Of a stretch of 46,716 nucleotides of DNA, positions 24,205 through 31,621 are shown piece after piece. The first letter of the stretch is position 1. Every line of letters begins with the position of its first letter. The stretch is from Bacteriovoracaceae bacterium. Its GTDB lineage: Bacteria; Bdellovibrionota; Bacteriovoracia; Bacteriovoracales; Bacteriovoracaceae. Under the pieces are notes generated by a model. The model was not told where the DNA came from. It saw nothing but the letters and a program-made list of their open reading frames with translations, and searched no databases. The stretch is taken from NCBI GenBank assembly GCA_017858255.1, contig JAFMBV010000020.1:1-46716 (forward strand). The letters run 5' to 3'. The translations under genes were made by a program, and so were the position numbers.

Positions 24205-24870
24205 GCAAAAGCCTTTTTGGCGAATAGAGACGAAGTTAACTGATTTTGAGCTAAGCTTTTTTCTGAGGTTGGTAAGATGAGTTGATAGAGTACGAGGATA
24301 AACTTTTTCATGGTCTAGAGGCCACACAAATTCAATGATATTCTGGCGATCTAAGACCTTTCCTGGAGTATCTATGCTTTCTCTCAGGAGTAATATCAAA
24401 AGCCTGTATTCAGTTTGCGTAAGCTCTAAGAGGGCATTATCACAGTATACTAGGAGATTTTCTTGATCGACTTTAATATCTCCAAGAACCAGCGTTACGC
24501 TTGTTGTCATCTTTTTGATTCTGTTATGGACTCTAGCAATGACCTCATTTGGATCCATATCTCGACTAATGAAATCTTCAGAACCTAGGCCAAAGGCCTT
24601 TAATCTATTGCCGGTATTATTTTCGGAAGAGATAAAGAATATTGGTGTTCTTTTGGTCAGAGGGTATTTTCTAATCTCTTCATAGAGCTGAAAACCAGTT
24701 ATACCGGGAAGGTAAATATCTAGCATGATGGCATCAAACTGGCCTTCCTTAGCAACTCTCAGGCCTTCCTGAGGGTCTATAAATGTCTCTACTTGAAAAT
24801 AAGGACTTAATAAGCCCTGATAGAGCTCTAATGAGTCTATGTCGTCATCAATATAGAGAAGTTTTAACAT
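24190..24870 (-). CDS. OmpR/PhoB-family response regulator
   Basis: 226 residues: receiver (about 1-120) plus winged-helix DNA-binding domain (about 130-226). The acidic cluster is D8-D10 (YIDDDID), the phospho-acceptor is D51 (IMLDIYLPG) and Ser81/82 stands at the switch position. The normally invariant Lys of the KP pair is missing: the segment reads FISRDMDP. The output domain has ELTQTEYRLLILLLRE, the long linker and the recognition helix YPRTLSTHLTNLRKKL. The altered Lys suggests weak or atypical phospho-switching. No kinase is adjacent. Confidence 0.9.
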   Translation of the reverse strand: MLKLLYIDDDIDSLELYQGLLSPYFQVETFIDPQEGLRVAKEGQFDAIMLDIYLPGITGFQLYEEIRKYPLTKRTPIFFISSENNTGNRLKAFGLGSEDFISRDMDPNEVIARVHNRIKKMTTSVTLVLGDIKVDQENLLVYCDNALLELTQTEYRLLILLLRESIDTPGKVLDRQNIIEFVWPLDHEKVYPRTLSTHLTNLRKKLSSKSVNFVSIRQKGFCLEVK

Positions 24871-24941
24871 GATATTAATTTAACAATTTTATTAAGAAGT
24901 AAGAACAATAAATTAACTTTTGTTGGTGACAAAATTGACGT

Positions 24942-24974
24942 AAAAATAAAAAGGGGAGTTCCAAAGAACTCCCC
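24942..24974 (-). terminator. Minus-strand Rho-independent terminator
   Basis: GGGGAGTTC/GAACTCCCC 9-bp stem (24953-24961 with 24966-24974), 4-nt loop, followed on the minus strand by TTTTTATTTTT. On the plus strand it has no T-run. It sits 384 nt beyond the XRE gene stop, implying a separate transcript just upstream of it. Confidence 0.8.
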
Positions 24975-25066
24975 CTCAAGCGAATGGAGACTCAATTCAT
25001 TCGCTTACCGCTACCAGTATTGCCGCACTGGTAATCTTTATTGGTACTCTCTAAAAATCATCAAGC
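24942..25066 (-). ncRNA. Candidate small RNA of about 120 nt
   Basis: Between a promoter-like element (25072-25101) and the strong terminator (24942-24974), the minus strand holds two further stems: TACCAGT/ACTGGTA (25012-25018 with 25027-25033) and a 9-bp AAGCGAATG/CATTCGCTT (24978-24986 with 24998-25006). Three stem-loops in a row, a U-run and no ORF are the typical build of a bacterial small RNA. It matches no class I know. It could alternatively be the 3' UTR of the XRE gene. Confidence 0.5.
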
Positions 25067-25071
25067 AGGAA

Positions 25072-25101
25072 AATATGATGATTAGTTTAGATTCTAGTCA
25101 A
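25072..25101 (-). promoter_or_regulatory. Candidate promoter of the small RNA
   Basis: Minus strand TTGACT (25096-25101), 18-nt spacer, CATATT (25072-25077). The predicted start is near 25065. Confidence 0.4.
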
Positions 25102-25358
25102 TTCACTTCACTGGCCCGGGCAGGGCGGCGACCCATTTCTGGGTCGCCAAGGCAGGGAAATAGCGCAAATTCCCTATGGGGTATTTATTGATCAAAAGGA
25201 CTCTCTAGACTTTTGAACCACCCATATTTGGTTTGTTGCGTTAGACACTTTATGCCAACAAATAGAAAATTCCTCAATCCGACAAAGGACTTTTCGTTTT
25301 CCAGTATGAACAGTTGAAATTTTTTCAAGGATTTACTGGTCTCCTAAGCGACCAATAA
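25102..25358. other. Hairpin-dense gene-free stretch
   Basis: Contains a perfect 9-bp hairpin GGCGACCCA/TGGGTCGCC (25127-25148), AGGGAA/TTCCCT (25154-25175) and an inverted pair TTTGTTG/CAACAAA (25232-25262). The centre is far more GC-rich than the flanks, beginning GGCCCGGGCAGGGC at 25113. No ORF. It could be a second structured RNA on either strand or a protein-binding region. Confidence 0.4.
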
Positions 25359-26774
25359 TTAAAGACAAGTTGGTAATTGATAGTTTTTTTCCGTGATCAT
25401 TTTATTATAGCTTCTCGTTTCCTCAGCTTGATTTTGGAAAACTTGAACATCAAACGAAAGACTCTGATTTTCTATGTCTTGAAAATGTGTCCTATTGTTA
25501 CGGCTTCCGGTATTAGGGTCGTTAAAGCGAGCAAAGACACCAGAGTAATTTAGGTTAATTTCTTGAGGCCGGTACTCTTCTAGCAAACATCTTCTATGAG
25601 TCACTACTTGCGAGTAGGGAAGAGTTAGACTATCTAAAAATGCTTGGGTATCCAAGTTGTATTCCGTGCAATTCTCTAAACCGGTACCTGCCTCAAGCCA
25701 GCAAAACTCTTTGGTTAGAGTTGTTTTAAGACATACCTTAACGTCTTCTATGGTGCGAATTATACGCTCTTCAGGAAGTATACAAAGGTTATTAACCTTT
25801 ACGTACTCACCAAGCATGTAAACTTCTGGCCAATTAATACTAATGTCTTCTCTACTTTCGAGTTCACGCCATGCGAGTTGTTGAATATATTCTTTAAGTG
25901 CCTCTCGAGAGGATCCACCACTGAGCCCTCCACTTTGGGCCAAAGACTCTTGCAAAGTTCCTGAAAAAGCCGCTAATCCAATAAGAGTAAAGATGACAAA
26001 TGACTTTAGTTTTCCAAGAAGGATCTCAAAAGCATAACGATCGCCTCCTGATCTTCTCTTTTTCTTATGCTCGAACATTATTTTTTCGGCCTGCTTCATT
26101 GTTGTTTCTAAAAGGTCAGTTAGCTTGTTGTAACCTTCAGTATCAACGTCATTAATATGAAATTTGAATGTTCCTTGATTGTCACCGGCCTGATAACGAA
26201 GCTGTTGATCATCGACAACTGTCTTAACCAGGTCATAGCTGGAGTTTTTAGTCATTATAGGATCGACTTTACCTGATCTAAAATTTTTACCGAGATCAGT
26301 GATCTCGATTTCTACAACATTTTGATCAACAAGTTTTTGGAGCTTGCTTTCAATTGAACGGCCGTATTCTATCCTTAAATCTACGAGAGCAATTCCTCGC
26401 TCTTCCTCACCAACGATATCAACGTAGGCATTCATTAGGTCTAGGTCACGTGCAAGAAGAAAGGAAACCTTTTCATTAAGCTTTCTTGAGTTTTCTTTTT
26501 CCCAATCGTCATGAACCTCTAAGTACTCTTCTGAAATTGAAGTGTTATAGAAATGGGCCCAGGCCTTTCTTTGGTCTAATTCGAGTCCACAAATTTTCAG
26601 AATTCTTAGGCCTGTATTGAGTGCTGGCTGTGCTTTACCATTTTTAATTTCAGATAGGTGACCTTTGGATACGCCCAAACTTTTAGCAACCTGAGAAAGG
26701 GATAAACGCGATCCTCCCAAGTACCGGTTGAGTTCTTTATTTAAAGTATTTGGTCCAATTTCTGAAAAAATCAT
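25359..26774 (-). CDS. Membrane-tethered XRE-type regulator with Cys-rich periplasmic domain
   Basis: 471 residues. An N-terminal XRE helix-turn-helix (about 21-62; LSLSQVAKSLGVSKGHLSEI) is followed by a 180-residue soluble region, a basic stretch (KKKRR, 237-241), one membrane segment (about 258-275, SFVIFTLIGLAAF) and an exported part of about 195 residues with six Cys, enough for three disulfides. Positive-inside reasoning puts the HTH in the cytoplasm and the C-terminus in the periplasm, a ToxR/CadC-like layout with a different DNA-binding fold. SLAQ/S after the helix also resembles a signal-peptidase site, so release of the C-terminal part is possible. AGGGA lies before the ATG. Confidence 0.75.
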   Translation of the reverse strand: MIFSEIGPNTLNKELNRYLGGSRLSLSQVAKSLGVSKGHLSEIKNGKAQPALNTGLRILKICGLELDQRKAWAHFYNTSISEEYLEVHDDWEKENSRKLNEKVSFLLARDLDLMNAYVDIVGEEERGIALVDLRIEYGRSIESKLQKLVDQNVVEIEITDLGKNFRSGKVDPIMTKNSSYDLVKTVVDDQQLRYQAGDNQGTFKFHINDVDTEGYNKLTDLLETTMKQAEKIMFEHKKKRRSGGDRYAFEILLGKLKSFVIFTLIGLAAFSGTLQESLAQSGGLSGGSSREALKEYIQQLAWRELESREDISINWPEVYMLGEYVKVNNLCILPEERIIRTIEDVKVCLKTTLTKEFCWLEAGTGLENCTEYNLDTQAFLDSLTLPYSQVVTHRRCLLEEYRPQEINLNYSGVFARFNDPNTGSRNNRTHFQDIENQSLSFDVQVFQNQAEETRSYNKMITEKNYQLPTCL

Positions 26775-26803
26775 AATTCCCTAACTTGAAAAAGTGATAA
26801 GGC

Positions 26804-26832
26804 ATTATAGCGTTTTGTTGCATTGCGTTCAC
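26804..26832 (-). promoter_or_regulatory. Promoter of the XRE regulator gene
   Basis: Perfect -10 TATAAT (26804-26809, minus strand) with a 17-nt spacer to GTGAAC (26827-26832), a poor -35 that is one arm of a palindrome. The start is expected near 26797, leaving a 22-nt leader. Confidence 0.65.
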
Positions 26833-26843
26833 TAATGGTGAAC
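26827..26843. promoter_or_regulatory. Palindromic operator GTTCAC-N5-GTGAAC
   Basis: A perfect 17-bp palindrome with 6-bp arms overlaps the -35 box of the XRE gene. XRE-family dimers commonly bind sites of this size, so self-repression (or activation from this site) is likely; that it is this protein's site is inference. Confidence 0.6.
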
Positions 26844-26939
26844 GGTTTAAGGAAAAATTACAAAGGTGTCAACTAGCTGAAATTATTGCTAGATTGACTG
26901 GGCTACTCAACTTTTCGGCAAATTGGTCGATAAGACTCT

Positions 26940-27200
26940 ATGGTTTCTTCAATTAGCAGGCTAAATGCCATCTATAACCGAAATGTTTTAATTCACGATG
27001 AATTGAGTGAATTAAAGGATTCGATTAAAAAGGGATTATTAGAGGTGGTAGAGTCGAATAGAACGCTAGACCCAGCTTATGTTGAACCCAGTAAAAATGT
27101 TGGAGCTTGGCGAAAGGTTGCTGACAGTAGTGAAAGTGATCAGCGCCCTTTGGCCAAATCAGAAACTGATCGGCTACTTAAAAAACTCGATATTCTTTAA
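26940..27200 (+). CDS. Small soluble protein of unknown function (86 residues)
   Basis: A hydrophilic, helix-rich protein without Cys or membrane segments: helix about 14-40 (DELSELKDSIKKGLLEVVES), a loop with SKNVGAWRKVADSS, and a C-terminal helix (SETDRLLKKLDIL). It is divergent from the XRE gene and shares the intergenic operator region, so it may be co-regulated. No clear ribosome site before the ATG at 26940. The stop overlaps the convergent next gene by 4 nt. No family recognised. Confidence 0.5.
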   Translation: MVSSISRLNAIYNRNVLIHDELSELKDSIKKGLLEVVESNRTLDPAYVEPSKNVGAWRKVADSSESDQRPLAKSETDRLLKKLDIL

Positions 27201-27850
27201 TCATCCTCATCCATATCATCAAGATTTAACTCTTTAGATAGTGTGAGCCCAGCAACTCTTTCTCTTTCTTTGTGAATAAAAGGGAATTGAACGGGCTTTA
27301 AAGGTAATCCGCCTTCATTTTCCCATTCATAGGCAATGGTGAGGGTTTTAGGGATAAATTCTGTAAGTGAGTTTAGAAAGTAATCTTTTGGTAAATTGGC
27401 CATGGGATCAAATTCTTCTTCGCCATCTTCACCAAACTCAATCTCTGTCATTGGCCTATTTGATGTGTTCTTTACCACGATGGCCGCTTGAATTTTTTCC
27501 CTTGGGATATCTGCAGTTAATGACCAGGATCCAATATGAAAAAAGTCCAAATAGAAGGTAGAGCGTTGATATTTTAATTTTCTAGGAAGAAGTAAGGACT
27601 GCATAAAGCGTCTAGTACTAGAGTCCTTAGATTTCTTTGCCAACTTATCTGCAAGTGCACTGTCCTCAATACGGATAATGTAGGCACCTGGAGTTTTTGT
27701 GCTTAGAAATAATAAATACTGAAAGGCCACGCTGAATAAGGTAAAGAGCTTTTGTTGATCAAGATGGATATGCTTATCCTCGGTCTCAACTAGTGTTTTG
27801 ACCGATTCATAGAGATCCTCTTTTGAAATGTCCCGTCCTCTAAATCCCAC
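27197..27850 (-). CDS. Unknown cytoplasmic protein (217 residues)
   Basis: No signal peptide or membrane helix. The N-terminal half is helical and hydrophobic in places (KLFTLFSVAFQYLLFLSTKT), the middle contains SSTRRFMQSLLLPRKLKYQ and a beta-like stretch (STFYLDFFHIGSWSL), and the C-terminal third is acidic, ending in DDMDEDD. No motif recognised. The start given is GTG at 27850 without a ribosome site, and a TATAAT (27853-27858, minus) sits directly upstream, so the 5' end is uncertain. Confidence 0.6.
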   Translation of the reverse strand: MGFRGRDISKEDLYESVKTLVETEDKHIHLDQQKLFTLFSVAFQYLLFLSTKTPGAYIIRIEDSALADKLAKKSKDSSTRRFMQSLLLPRKLKYQRSTFYLDFFHIGSWSLTADIPREKIQAAIVVKNTSNRPMTEIEFGEDGEEEFDPMANLPKDYFLNSLTEFIPKTLTIAYEWENEGGLPLKPVQFPFIHKERERVAGLTLSKELNLDDMDEDD

Positions 27851-28009
27851 TGATTATAGCTTCCGTGAAAGGTCAAACTACCTAACAATACATAGGGTTT
27901 TCAACTTTTAAGTAAGAGTCATTTTTTAAGTGAACCGAGGGTTTATGTCTATGATTTTTTTCCCTGTTGGCCTGGGATTATTATTTTTACCTGTACCTGT
28001 AACGCTTCG

Positions 28010-28038
28010 TTGACGTAGCCGATCTAAACCACTAATAT
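28010..28038 (+). promoter_or_regulatory. Candidate fusA promoter
   Basis: TTGACG (28010-28015), 17-nt spacer, TAATAT (28033-28038), about 70 nt before the fusA ATG. The -35 hexamer is identical to that of the Rrf2 promoter. Confidence 0.55.
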
Positions 28039-28110
28039 CCCACGGGTAAACATAGTACTAATGCCTTTTTTAAAGGTTTTACCGACTTCAAAATCGAATT
28101 GGAGATGCGC

Positions 28111-30273
28111 ATGAAATTAATGGCGAAAACCAGAAACATTGGGATCTCAGCCCACATTGACTCAGGGAAAACGACTCTGACGGAAAGAATCCTTTTTTAC
28201 TGTGGAGAAATTCACAAAATCGAAGACGTTCGTGGTGGTGGCGATGGCGCCAAAATGGACCACATGGAACTTGAAAAAGAAAAAGGGATCACGATTACTT
28301 CTGCGGCGACCACTGTTTGGTGGAAAGGTCTAGAAGGAAAGGGAACAACTTTTGCTAAAGGTGTTGATAAAGAGACGAGAGTCAATATTATCGATACTCC
28401 AGGTCACGTTGACTTTACTGTTGAAGTTGAGCGTTCTTTACGTGTTCTTGATGGTGCAATTCTCGTTCTTTGTTCTGTTGCTGGTGTTCAGTCTCAGTCA
28501 ATTACTGTTGACCGTCAGATGAAGCGTTACCGCGTTCCACGTTTGGCCTTCATGAATAAAATGGACCGTATGGGTGCTGATCCTTTTAAAGGACGTGATG
28601 CTCTTAGAGAAAAACTAAATCACAATGCAGTTCTGATGCAAATTCCAATTGGAGCAGAAGAAAACTTTTGTGGTGTTGTTGATCTAATAACTAAAAAAGC
28701 TTTTTACTTTGACGGCGATAACGGTGAAACAGTAAGAATTGAAGATTGTCCTGCCGACCTCGTTGATAAAATGGAAGAAGTTCGTTCTGAAATGATCGAT
28801 GCAGTGGCCGAATTTGACGATGAAATCATGGAAGCTTATCTCGAAGGAAATGAGCCTTCTGAAGAAGATCTCCATAAATGTGTAAAGGCCGGGGTAAACT
28901 CTCTTGCTCTTACTCCTGTTTATATGGGTTCTGCCTTTAAGAACAAAGGTGTTCAAACTCTTCTTGAAGCTGTAGCTCGCTACCTTCCTTCTCCTCTAGA
29001 GTGTGAGAAACCTTTGGCGAAGAAAGACACGAAAGAGGGCGACGTCAGTGTAAGTCTTAATCCGGATCCGGCGGCTAACCTTGTTATGATGGCGTTTAAA
29101 ATAACTGATGAACAATTTGGTCAGTTGACTTACACCCGTATTTATCAAGGTACTCTTAATAAAGGTGATACGGTTTATAATACTCGTACTAAAAAGAAGA
29201 CTCGTATTGGGCGAATCGTGCGAATGATGTCAAATGACCGCGCGAATATTGATGAATGTCACGCTGGCGATATCGTGGCCCTTGTTGGTATCGATTGTGC
29301 CTCCGGTGATACTTTCGTTGGAAATGATGATGACCTAGATATTTCATGTGAAGGTATTCACGTGCCGATTGCTGTTATCGAGCTTTCTATTACTACTAAA
29401 GATAAAGCTGAGCAGGCGAAACTTTCTAAAGGTCTACAACGCTTTATGAAAGAAGATCCAACATTCCATGTTTTTACAGATGAAGAATCTGGTGAAACAC
29501 GTATTGCTGGTATGGGTGAGCTTCACTTAGAAATTTATGTTGAAAGACTTAAGCGTGAGTATGGTTGTACTCCAACTGTTGGCGCGCCTCAGGTTAACTA
29601 TCGTGAAACCATTACGATGGAAACAAAGTTTGATTATCTTCATAAGAAGCAAACTGGTGGTTCTGGTCAATTTGGTCAGGTTATCGGGACTCTTCGTCCT
29701 TTAGCAGAAGATAATAAAGAGAAAGAAGATCAGGTCTTTAGATTTCATAACGAAATTAAAGGTGGATCTATCCCTAGTGAATTTATTGGTGCTTGTGAAA
29801 AAGGTTTCCAAGATATTATGGATCAAGGTCCTCTTGCGGCCTTCCCTGTTATTAACTGTGAAGTATTTCTTCAAGACGGTAAGTATCACGATGTTGACTC
29901 CTCTGATATGGCCTTTAGAATTGCAGCTCGTCAGGCGATGAGACAAGCAATTAGAAATGCAAAACCTGCGCTTCTTGAGCCTTTTATGAAAGTTGAAGTA
30001 ACAACTCCTGATGAGTATCAAGGCACTGTTATTGGTGATCTTTCTTCAAGACGTGGTCTAATTCAGGGTTCTGAAACTGATCCTAATGCGGAAGTTATCA
30101 TTAACGCTGAAGTGCCTCTTTCTGAAATGTTTGGTTATTCAAATGACCTGCGTTCTGCAACTGCAGGTAAGGCATCATACACGATGGAATTTGCTCGTTA
30201 TTCAGAAGCGCCTTCAAGTATTGCTGATGAAGTAATGAAGAAGAGAGCTGAGAAGCTTGCGAATGACGATTAA
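28111..30273 (+). CDS. fusA: Translation elongation factor G
   Basis: GTPase that drives ribosomal translocation and, with RRF, ribosome recycling. 720 residues from the ATG at 28111, chosen because GGAG (28101-28104) is 6 nt upstream. G1 ISAHIDSGKTTL, the switch EKEKGITITSAATT, G3 DTPGHVDF, G4 MNKMDRMG, then domains II-V with ELHLEIYVERLKREY and domain IV GGSGQFGQV. An insertion of roughly 20 residues (WWKGLEGKGTTFAKGVDKET) lies between switch I and G3, as seen in EF-Gs of deltaproteobacteria, spirochaetes and planctomycetes. It is monocistronic here, not next to rpsL/rpsG or tuf. Confidence 0.97.
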   Translation: MKLMAKTRNIGISAHIDSGKTTLTERILFYCGEIHKIEDVRGGGDGAKMDHMELEKEKGITITSAATTVWWKGLEGKGTTFAKGVDKETRVNIIDTPGHVDFTVEVERSLRVLDGAILVLCSVAGVQSQSITVDRQMKRYRVPRLAFMNKMDRMGADPFKGRDALREKLNHNAVLMQIPIGAEENFCGVVDLITKKAFYFDGDNGETVRIEDCPADLVDKMEEVRSEMIDAVAEFDDEIMEAYLEGNEPSEEDLHKCVKAGVNSLALTPVYMGSAFKNKGVQTLLEAVARYLPSPLECEKPLAKKDTKEGDVSVSLNPDPAANLVMMAFKITDEQFGQLTYTRIYQGTLNKGDTVYNTRTKKKTRIGRIVRMMSNDRANIDECHAGDIVALVGIDCASGDTFVGNDDDLDISCEGIHVPIAVIELSITTKDKAEQAKLSKGLQRFMKEDPTFHVFTDEESGETRIAGMGELHLEIYVERLKREYGCTPTVGAPQVNYRETITMETKFDYLHKKQTGGSGQFGQVIGTLRPLAEDNKEKEDQVFRFHNEIKGGSIPSEFIGACEKGFQDIMDQGPLAAFPVINCEVFLQDGKYHDVDSSDMAFRIAARQAMRQAIRNAKPALLEPFMKVEVTTPDEYQGTVIGDLSSRRGLIQGSETDPNAEVIINAEVPLSEMFGYSNDLRSATAGKASYTMEFARYSEAPSSIADEVMKKRAEKLANDD

Positions 30274-30300
30274 TTTTAATTCTTAAATAAACTAATGAAA

Positions 30301-30329
30301 AAAAACCTCCATTTTGGAGGTTTTTTTTT
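30301..30329. terminator. Bidirectional terminator after fusA
   Basis: AAAAACCTCC (30301-30310) pairs with GGAGGTTTTT (30316-30325) around an ATTTT loop, and T-runs follow on both strands. It serves fusA and the convergent gene ending at 30355. Confidence 0.92.
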
Positions 30330-30354
30330 GCTCTAAATACTGTCAAAACGTTAT

Positions 30355-30750
30355 CTACGGATTTAGTTCACGAATAATATCTTGTAGCTTTAAAAGGTTG
30401 GCCTTTATGGGCTCTACATCATTGTCTACAATTTCAAATTGATCATCAAGGTTACTTCTTTGATCCAGAACTTTGAGAAGCTCATTTTCGATGAAGATTA
30501 TATTGGTTTGAATTTTGTCTTCCCTAGAGGAAAATGGTTCGGTCATCTTTTGTAATTCCCGATTAAACATTTCCTGAGTTGTATCAATTTCCATATCTAA
30601 TGTATTTAAATAGTAGGCATTAATTTTACCATTCTGATTAATTTGAAAAACATCATCTGCCAATGTTGTTTCATGGGGAGCCCTTGCGGATGCACTTGCT
30701 ACTAATCCAATTAGCGTAATTAAAATAATTAGGGCCTTTATCGTTCTCAT
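30355..30750 (-). CDS. Secreted coiled-coil-like protein of unknown function
   Basis: 131 residues from the ATG at 30750, chosen because GAGGAAT lies 7 nt upstream; a longer frame begins at 30771. The signal peptide MRTIKALIILITLIGLVASA is cut near ASA/RA. The mature protein of about 110 residues is acidic and mostly helical with heptad-like hydrophobics (IQTNIIFIENELLKVLDQR), suggesting a periplasmic coiled coil. No Cys and no family recognised. Confidence 0.6.
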   Translation of the reverse strand: MRTIKALIILITLIGLVASASARAPHETTLADDVFQINQNGKINAYYLNTLDMEIDTTQEMFNRELQKMTEPFSSREDKIQTNIIFIENELLKVLDQRSNLDDQFEIVDNDVEPIKANLLKLQDIIRELNP

Positions 30751-30947
30751 AATCTGATTCCTCGTAAGCATTAGGGCCTAAGGCCACTTGGGTTAGTTGG
30801 GGTGAAAGCATTATGTCCTAATGTTTTTTATGATGGGAGGATGGAAGAAAAATATTCATAAGGTGTCGAAACCTTTTACAGTTTTTCTTTTTGAAACAAT
30901 GGGGAGGCAATGATAGGCGCTAAGGTGTTGTTTTTATGATGTCCGAG

Positions 30948-30964
30948 TTGGCACAGATTTTGGA
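30948..30964 (+). promoter_or_regulatory. Sigma-54-like element before the duplicated secreted gene
   Basis: TTGGCAC (30948-30954), AGATT, TTGGA (30960-30964) matches the -24 half of a sigma-54 promoter and has the right spacing, but the -12 GC dinucleotide is GG. It lies 34 nt before the start codon. Weak. Confidence 0.25.
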
Positions 30965-30997
30965 TATATATAGGCATAAATCTTTAGGAGAAAAGTT

Positions 30998-31621
30998 ATG
31001 ATTAGGTTAAAGCCCTGTGCTCTATTTGTATTTTCATTATTCTTGTGTGCTTCAGTAGTAGCTAAAGCGCCTCTTCCTGATGGTATGGATGATTCTAAGA
31101 AGAAACGTCAACCAGCGGCCGCCGAACACCTGGAGTCGCTACCTCAGTTTGAAAACTACTTAGATATGGATTGCCATTCTTTGGTTGATAAAGATTCAAA
31201 AGATGAGTTCATTGTTTATTTTAGAAAGAAATCGTTAGAAATTCACTCAAATATTTGTTCTATAGTGGGAGACACTAGCTCTTATGAAGATGATGATATT
31301 TCCCAAGCAGAAAAGAAAACAATCGGTAGAGGCTCATTTTCTAATCTCTTAGAAGCCCACTTTAATGAGTTTCTTCACGATAAAAAACTTTCAATTTATC
31401 AAAACCTAGATTGTAAAACGATGATGAATCGAAATTCTAGTGATGGCTTTATTCGATTTTTTGCCGCTCAGATGACAGAGATTAATGTCCATCTTTGTGA
31501 TGACCTTAATGTCGACCAGCCAATGGACTCTGATGTGAGTCAAGCAAGAAGTCCAATTGGAAGAGGAACTTACTCGAAACTTATTGAAGTCTCTTATGAT
31601 GATTTTAACTACGGACAATGA
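30998..31621 (+). CDS. Secreted protein with an internal duplication
   Basis: 207 residues with a signal peptide (about 1-23, ending SVVAKA). Two repeats of about 70 residues follow: repeat 1 (about 55-130) reads DMDCHSLVDK, FIVYFRKKSLEIHSNIC, DISQAEKKTIGRGSFSNLLE; repeat 2 (about 135-207) reads NLDCKTMMNR, FIRFFAAQMTEINVHLC, DVSQARSPIGRGTYSKLIE. Each unit conserves two Cys and an IGRG-(S/T)-x-S-x-L motif, so each probably folds with one disulfide. AGGAG precedes the ATG. Function unknown; probably periplasmic or extracellular. It overlaps the convergent next gene by 13 nt. Confidence 0.7.
   Translation: MIRLKPCALFVFSLFLCASVVAKAPLPDGMDDSKKKRQPAAAEHLESLPQFENYLDMDCHSLVDKDSKDEFIVYFRKKSLEIHSNICSIVGDTSSYEDDDISQAEKKTIGRGSFSNLLEAHFNEFLHDKKLSIYQNLDCKTMMNRNSSDGFIRFFAAQMTEINVHLCDDLNVDQPMDSDVSQARSPIGRGTYSKLIEVSYDDFNYGQ

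Noticed and set aside
25113-25175. 4.5S SRP RNA or 6S RNA
   Set aside because: The GGAAGGAAGCAGCC-type SRP signature is missing, and the ends do not pair as in 6S RNA.
29701-30021. Minus-strand ORFs inside fusA (also 28684-28956 and 30101-30346)
   Set aside because: They are shadows of the conserved EF-G coding strand. Their translations are low-complexity, Phe/Ser-rich and lack motifs.
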